Made by a program: the position numbers and the translations under genes. A stretch of DNA of 8,611 nt from Actinobacteria bacterium UBA4719. GTDB taxonomy: Bacteria > Actinomycetota > Actinomycetes > Actinomycetales > Dermatophilaceae. The stretch spans positions 1 to 8,611 of the forward strand of contig DHJN01000255.1 of the NCBI GenBank assembly GCA_002404345.1, written 5' to 3'. Shown here piece by piece: positions 6,467 to 8,611 of the stretch; within the stretch, counting starts at the first letter, position 1, and every line of letters begins with the position of its first letter. A model generated the notes under the pieces. The model saw nothing but the letters and a program-made list of their open reading frames with translations. It was not told where the DNA came from and made no database searches.

Positions 6467-7934
6467 TTCCAACACCAACCAACAATCATCGGTAAATACG
6501 TTTCCAGGCCCTCTCTTTTGGGCGACCGCGCGTACAAGATCAAGAAGCCCGTCGACCTTGGCTTTCTGGACTTCCGCAGTGTTGAGTCGCGCCGCGAGGC
6601 CTGCCACCGCGAGCTGGCCCTGAACCGACGTATGACCCCGGACGTCTATATCGGGGTGGCCGACGTGACTGGTCCTGACGGTGCGCCATGTGAAGACGTG
6701 CTGGTGATGCACCGGATGCCTGATGAGAGTCGACTGGCCCTGTTGGTGCGCAACGGCGTGGAGGTGCGCAGCGACCTGCGTCAACTGGCCCGGGACGTGG
6801 CCGCCTTCCACGCCTCCGCCCCAACGGACCAGGCGATCACGTCCTGCGGCAGTGCGGAGGCGCTTACCGCGCGCTGGAGGTCGAACACCGAGGGTCTGCG
6901 GGAGCTGGGCCCGATGCTGGTCACCAAAGCCACTCTGGACGAGATCGAGGAACTAGCCCTTCGCTACATCGCCGGGCGGGAACCGCTGCTCAGCTCACGC
7001 ATGCGGGCGGGGCTCGTGCGGGACGGGCACGGGGACCTGTTGGCCGAAGATATCTTCTGCCTGGCTGATGGCCCCCGGGCTCTTGACTGCCTGGACTTCG
7101 ACGACCGCCGGCGCTGGATGGATGTGCTCGATGATATTGCCACTCTTGCGATGGACCTCAAGCGGCTCGGCGCCCTCCAGGCGGCGCAGTCGTGGCTGAG
7201 CGACTACGCCGAGTTCTCCGGGGTCCGCCAGCCGCTGTCGCTGAGCCATCACTACATCGCCTGCCGGGCCGTGATGCGGGCGAAAGTCGCAGCTATCGTC
7301 GAACGCGGATCCGCCCAGGCCGACTCCGCTGCCGCCGCCGAGCAGACCCGCACCCTGGCGCTTCTTGGGCTGAGCCACCTGCGTGCCGGACGGGTCAGGC
7401 TGATACTCCTCGGTGGGGGTCCTGCCTCAGGCAAGTCCACCCTTGCTGAGGGTCTGGGCGATGCGATTCCCGCAGCCGTGCTGTCCAGTGACCGTGTGCG
7501 CAAAGAGCTGTCAGGCATCCCGCCGACTCAGCACATGCCCGCACGGTTTGGCGAGGGTATCTACACCCCGGAGTCCACCAGCAAGACCTACCAGCGCCTG
7601 GCAGACCAGGCCGAGCGGTTGCTGGCTCTTGGCGAGACCGTTGTCGTCGACGCGTCCTTCTCCACCGGGGAGCAGCGTGAACTGTGCCGCTCCGCTGGGC
7701 AGAGGACCTCTGCCGACGTCATCGAACTGCGCTGCTTCGCTCCCAAAGAGGCCCTCGAGGGTCGACTGCGCTCCCGGGCGGCCCAGCCAAGCAGCGTTAA
7801 GCGACGCGGACAGTGACATCGCACATCGCATGGCAGCAGCCACAGATCCGTGGCCCGAGGCACAGACCATAGACAGCCAAGGGCCGCCAGCCGACAGCCT
7901 TCGACTCGCGCTCCGTTCGCTCGCACGCGCGTAA
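6461..7934 (+). pseudogene. Bifunctional APH-like/AAA kinase, truncated and frameshifted
   Basis: The protein combines an aminoglycoside-phosphotransferase-like domain (COG2187) with a P-loop kinase domain (COG0645), the architecture of mycobacterial Rv2004c; substrates of this family are not established. The APH-like half shows DRAYKIKKPVDLGFLDF (22-38), the Brenner-like RDGHGDL (187-193) and LDFDDRRRW (211-219). The P-loop half has GGGPASGKST (318-327) and VVVDASF (394-400). After V446 an extra A near 7799-7800 gives stop 7814-7816. The shifted frame continues as SDADSDIAHRMAAATDPWPE and ends at TAA 7932-7934, a family-like C-terminus, for about 490 residues restored. The usual roughly 40 N-terminal residues are missing: homology starts near residue 13, ATG 6461 has no Shine-Dalgarno, and a stop lies at 6452-6454. 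Both ends are thus damaged, although both nucleotide-binding motifs survive. Cargo or interrupted chromosomal gene are both possible. Confidence 0.85.
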
Positions 7935-8024
7935 CACCATCGGCGGGGTTACCGGCTCATCACGCCCTGGCCCCGATCCCCGTGGCCGTGCCTGTCCAGA
8001 CCCGTGGGTTCGCGCGGCACCGTT

Positions 8025-8040
8025 CGGGACCACAGTCCCG
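8025..8040 (+). terminator. Weak hairpin downstream of the kinase gene
   Basis: CGGGAC (8025-8030) and GTCCCG (8035-8040) form a GC-rich 6-bp stem with loop CACA, 90 nt after the kinase stop. There is no following T-run, so it would have to act as an actinobacterial terminator without a U-tract. Confidence 0.25.
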
Positions 8041-8276
8041 GCCTGCCACATCATCGGCCTCCAGCCCAAGAGGTGCACGGGCGAGGGCTGCTGTTCAGTA
8101 GCTGGAGCACCAGGCACAACCTGCCGTTGCGAAGACGGGACGTTAGGCCCTGACCCGCTGACCCCCGGTGGTGCTGTGCTGAAAGAGACGAGGCCGACCT
8201 CCACAGTGCCGGGGAAGATGCCCACTCGGTGATGGACACCTATGCCGGCACCGCCGTTCGGGCCAGACCCCCAGGC

Positions 8277-8285
8277 AGGAGGTGA
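8277..8285 (+). promoter_or_regulatory. Strong ribosome binding site of otsA
   Basis: AGGAGGTGA matches the anti-Shine-Dalgarno complement over nine bases. Spacing from AGGAGG to GTG 8292 is 9 nt, which selects this start. Confidence 0.75.
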
Positions 8286-8291
8286 GGGCGG

Positions 8292-8611
8292 GTGACCGTT
8301 GCTGGACCGACGTTCGATCTGGTGGTTGCCGCAAACCGCCTCCCTGTCGAACGCGTCCTCGATGCCAGTGGCAGGGGCACTTGGCAGCGCAGTCCGGGCG
8401 GTCTGGTGACAGCCCTTGAGTCGGTCATGACCGGCCGCAACGCGGCGTGGGCGGGGTGGGCCGGCGTGCCCGGCCCGGCCTCCGAGCCCTTCCACCAGGA
8501 TGGGCTGTTCCTGCGCCCGGTGAGTCTGTCGTCCACTGAGATCGCGGAGTACTACGAGGGGTTCAGCAACGAGACCCTTTGGCCGATTTACCACGACGTG
8601 ATCGTGCCGGC
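8292..8611 (+). CDS. otsA: Trehalose-6-phosphate synthase (GT20), N-terminal part
   Basis: OtsA transfers glucose from a nucleotide sugar to glucose-6-phosphate, making trehalose-6-phosphate in the cytosol, the first step of the OtsA-OtsB pathway for stress protection. The 106 codons present carry GT20 N-terminal signatures: [15 protein letters not shown] (8-22), the glycine-rich SPGGLVTAL (34-42) that forms part of the sugar-nucleotide and acceptor site, WAGWAGVPG (53-61) and [17 protein letters not shown] (86-102). GTG 8292 is chosen for its near-perfect Shine-Dalgarno and because homology begins about seven residues in. The gene runs off the window; the family is usually about 450-500 residues, so most of it lies outside. 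Its start and coding sequence are intact, suggesting resident chromosome beyond the element debris. Confidence 0.93.
   Translation, partial: MTVAGPTFDLVVAANRLPVERVLDASGRGTWQRSPGGLVTALESVMTGRNAAWAGWAGVPGPASEPFHQDGLFLRPVSLSSTEIAEYYEGFSNETLWPIYHDVIVP

Larger units (their letters stand above)
7935..8291 (+). other. Intergenic region before otsA; no gene recognised
   Basis: None of the six frames gives a convincing protein in these 357 bp. A short plus-strand frame ending at TGA 8283-8285 reads EDAHSVMDTYAG, faintly like the tail of a tyrosine recombinase around its catalytic tyrosine, but it is too short to call. No copy of the tRNA-Lys 3' end was found. The otsA promoter should lie here but no clear -35/-10 pair stands out. 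Confidence 0.5.

Noticed and set aside
6467..6811. In-frame N-terminal extension of the relaxase by 115 codons
   Set aside because: The extension is the antisense of the kinase coding sequence, has atypical composition (many H, Q, T) and no family features; homology begins at MHGGLKVYRG (6466).
8190..8285. Possible C-terminal fragment of a second tyrosine recombinase (EDAHSVMDTYAG)
   Set aside because: Only about ten residues resemble the region around the catalytic tyrosine, with no LGH box or upstream catalytic motifs; it may be chance.
7797..8594. Long minus-strand open frame opposite the gap and otsA
   Set aside because: It is rich in P, R, G and H, has no motif, and lies antisense to a clear GT20 gene; typical high-GC shadow.
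1..8611. CRISPR array, rRNA, riboswitch or replication origin
   Set aside because: No regularly spaced direct repeats with unique spacers, no rRNA-like sequence, no recognised riboswitch core and no DnaA-box cluster were seen.

Overview
The window is high-GC DNA with G/C-ending third positions, GTG starts and strong AGGAGG-type ribosome binding sites, so an actinobacterial (Actinomycetota) chromosome is the best reading. The gene families agree: an actinobacterial-style MobF relaxase, a short excisionase, a tyrosine integrase, a COG2187/COG0645 kinase and an OtsA-type trehalose-6-phosphate synthase. I cannot name a genus.

Layout. Positions 1-387 hold a broken remnant of what is probably a transposase C-terminus. 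A small unrecognised ORF follows (466-855). A candidate promoter and a 12-bp tandem repeat carrying CCTAGG palindromes lead into tRNA-Lys(UUU) at 897-969. An integrative, mobilisable element begins at the tRNA 3' end. Its integrase gene runs towards the tRNA on the minus strand and its stop codon (970-972) touches the last tRNA base. Behind it on the same strand lie a frameshifted excisionase gene (2320-2548) and a 1229-residue MobF relaxase/helicase gene (2777-6466). Head-to-head with the relaxase, sharing the palindrome ATGCAT, is a plus-strand gene for a two-domain kinase-like protein that lacks its usual N-terminus and has a frameshift near its C-terminus (6461-7934). A 357-bp gap (7935-8291) follows, and then the first 320 bp of otsA, probably ordinary chromosome.

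How the parts fit. Integrase and excisionase would insert and excise the element at tRNA-Lys, and the relaxase would nick and unwind it for transfer by a helper's secretion system. No TraB/FtsK-type transfer ATPase, replication initiator or regulator is visible, and no second copy of the tRNA 3' end was found before otsA. With the broken xis and the abrupt relaxase/kinase junction, this points to a decaying element trapped next to its tRNA.

The most interesting observations are mutational. Two of the three frameshifts sit at the centre of perfect inverted repeats, as expected from quasipalindrome template-switch errors, and the relaxase/kinase junction looks like a deletion scar. I did not find a convincing new molecular system.
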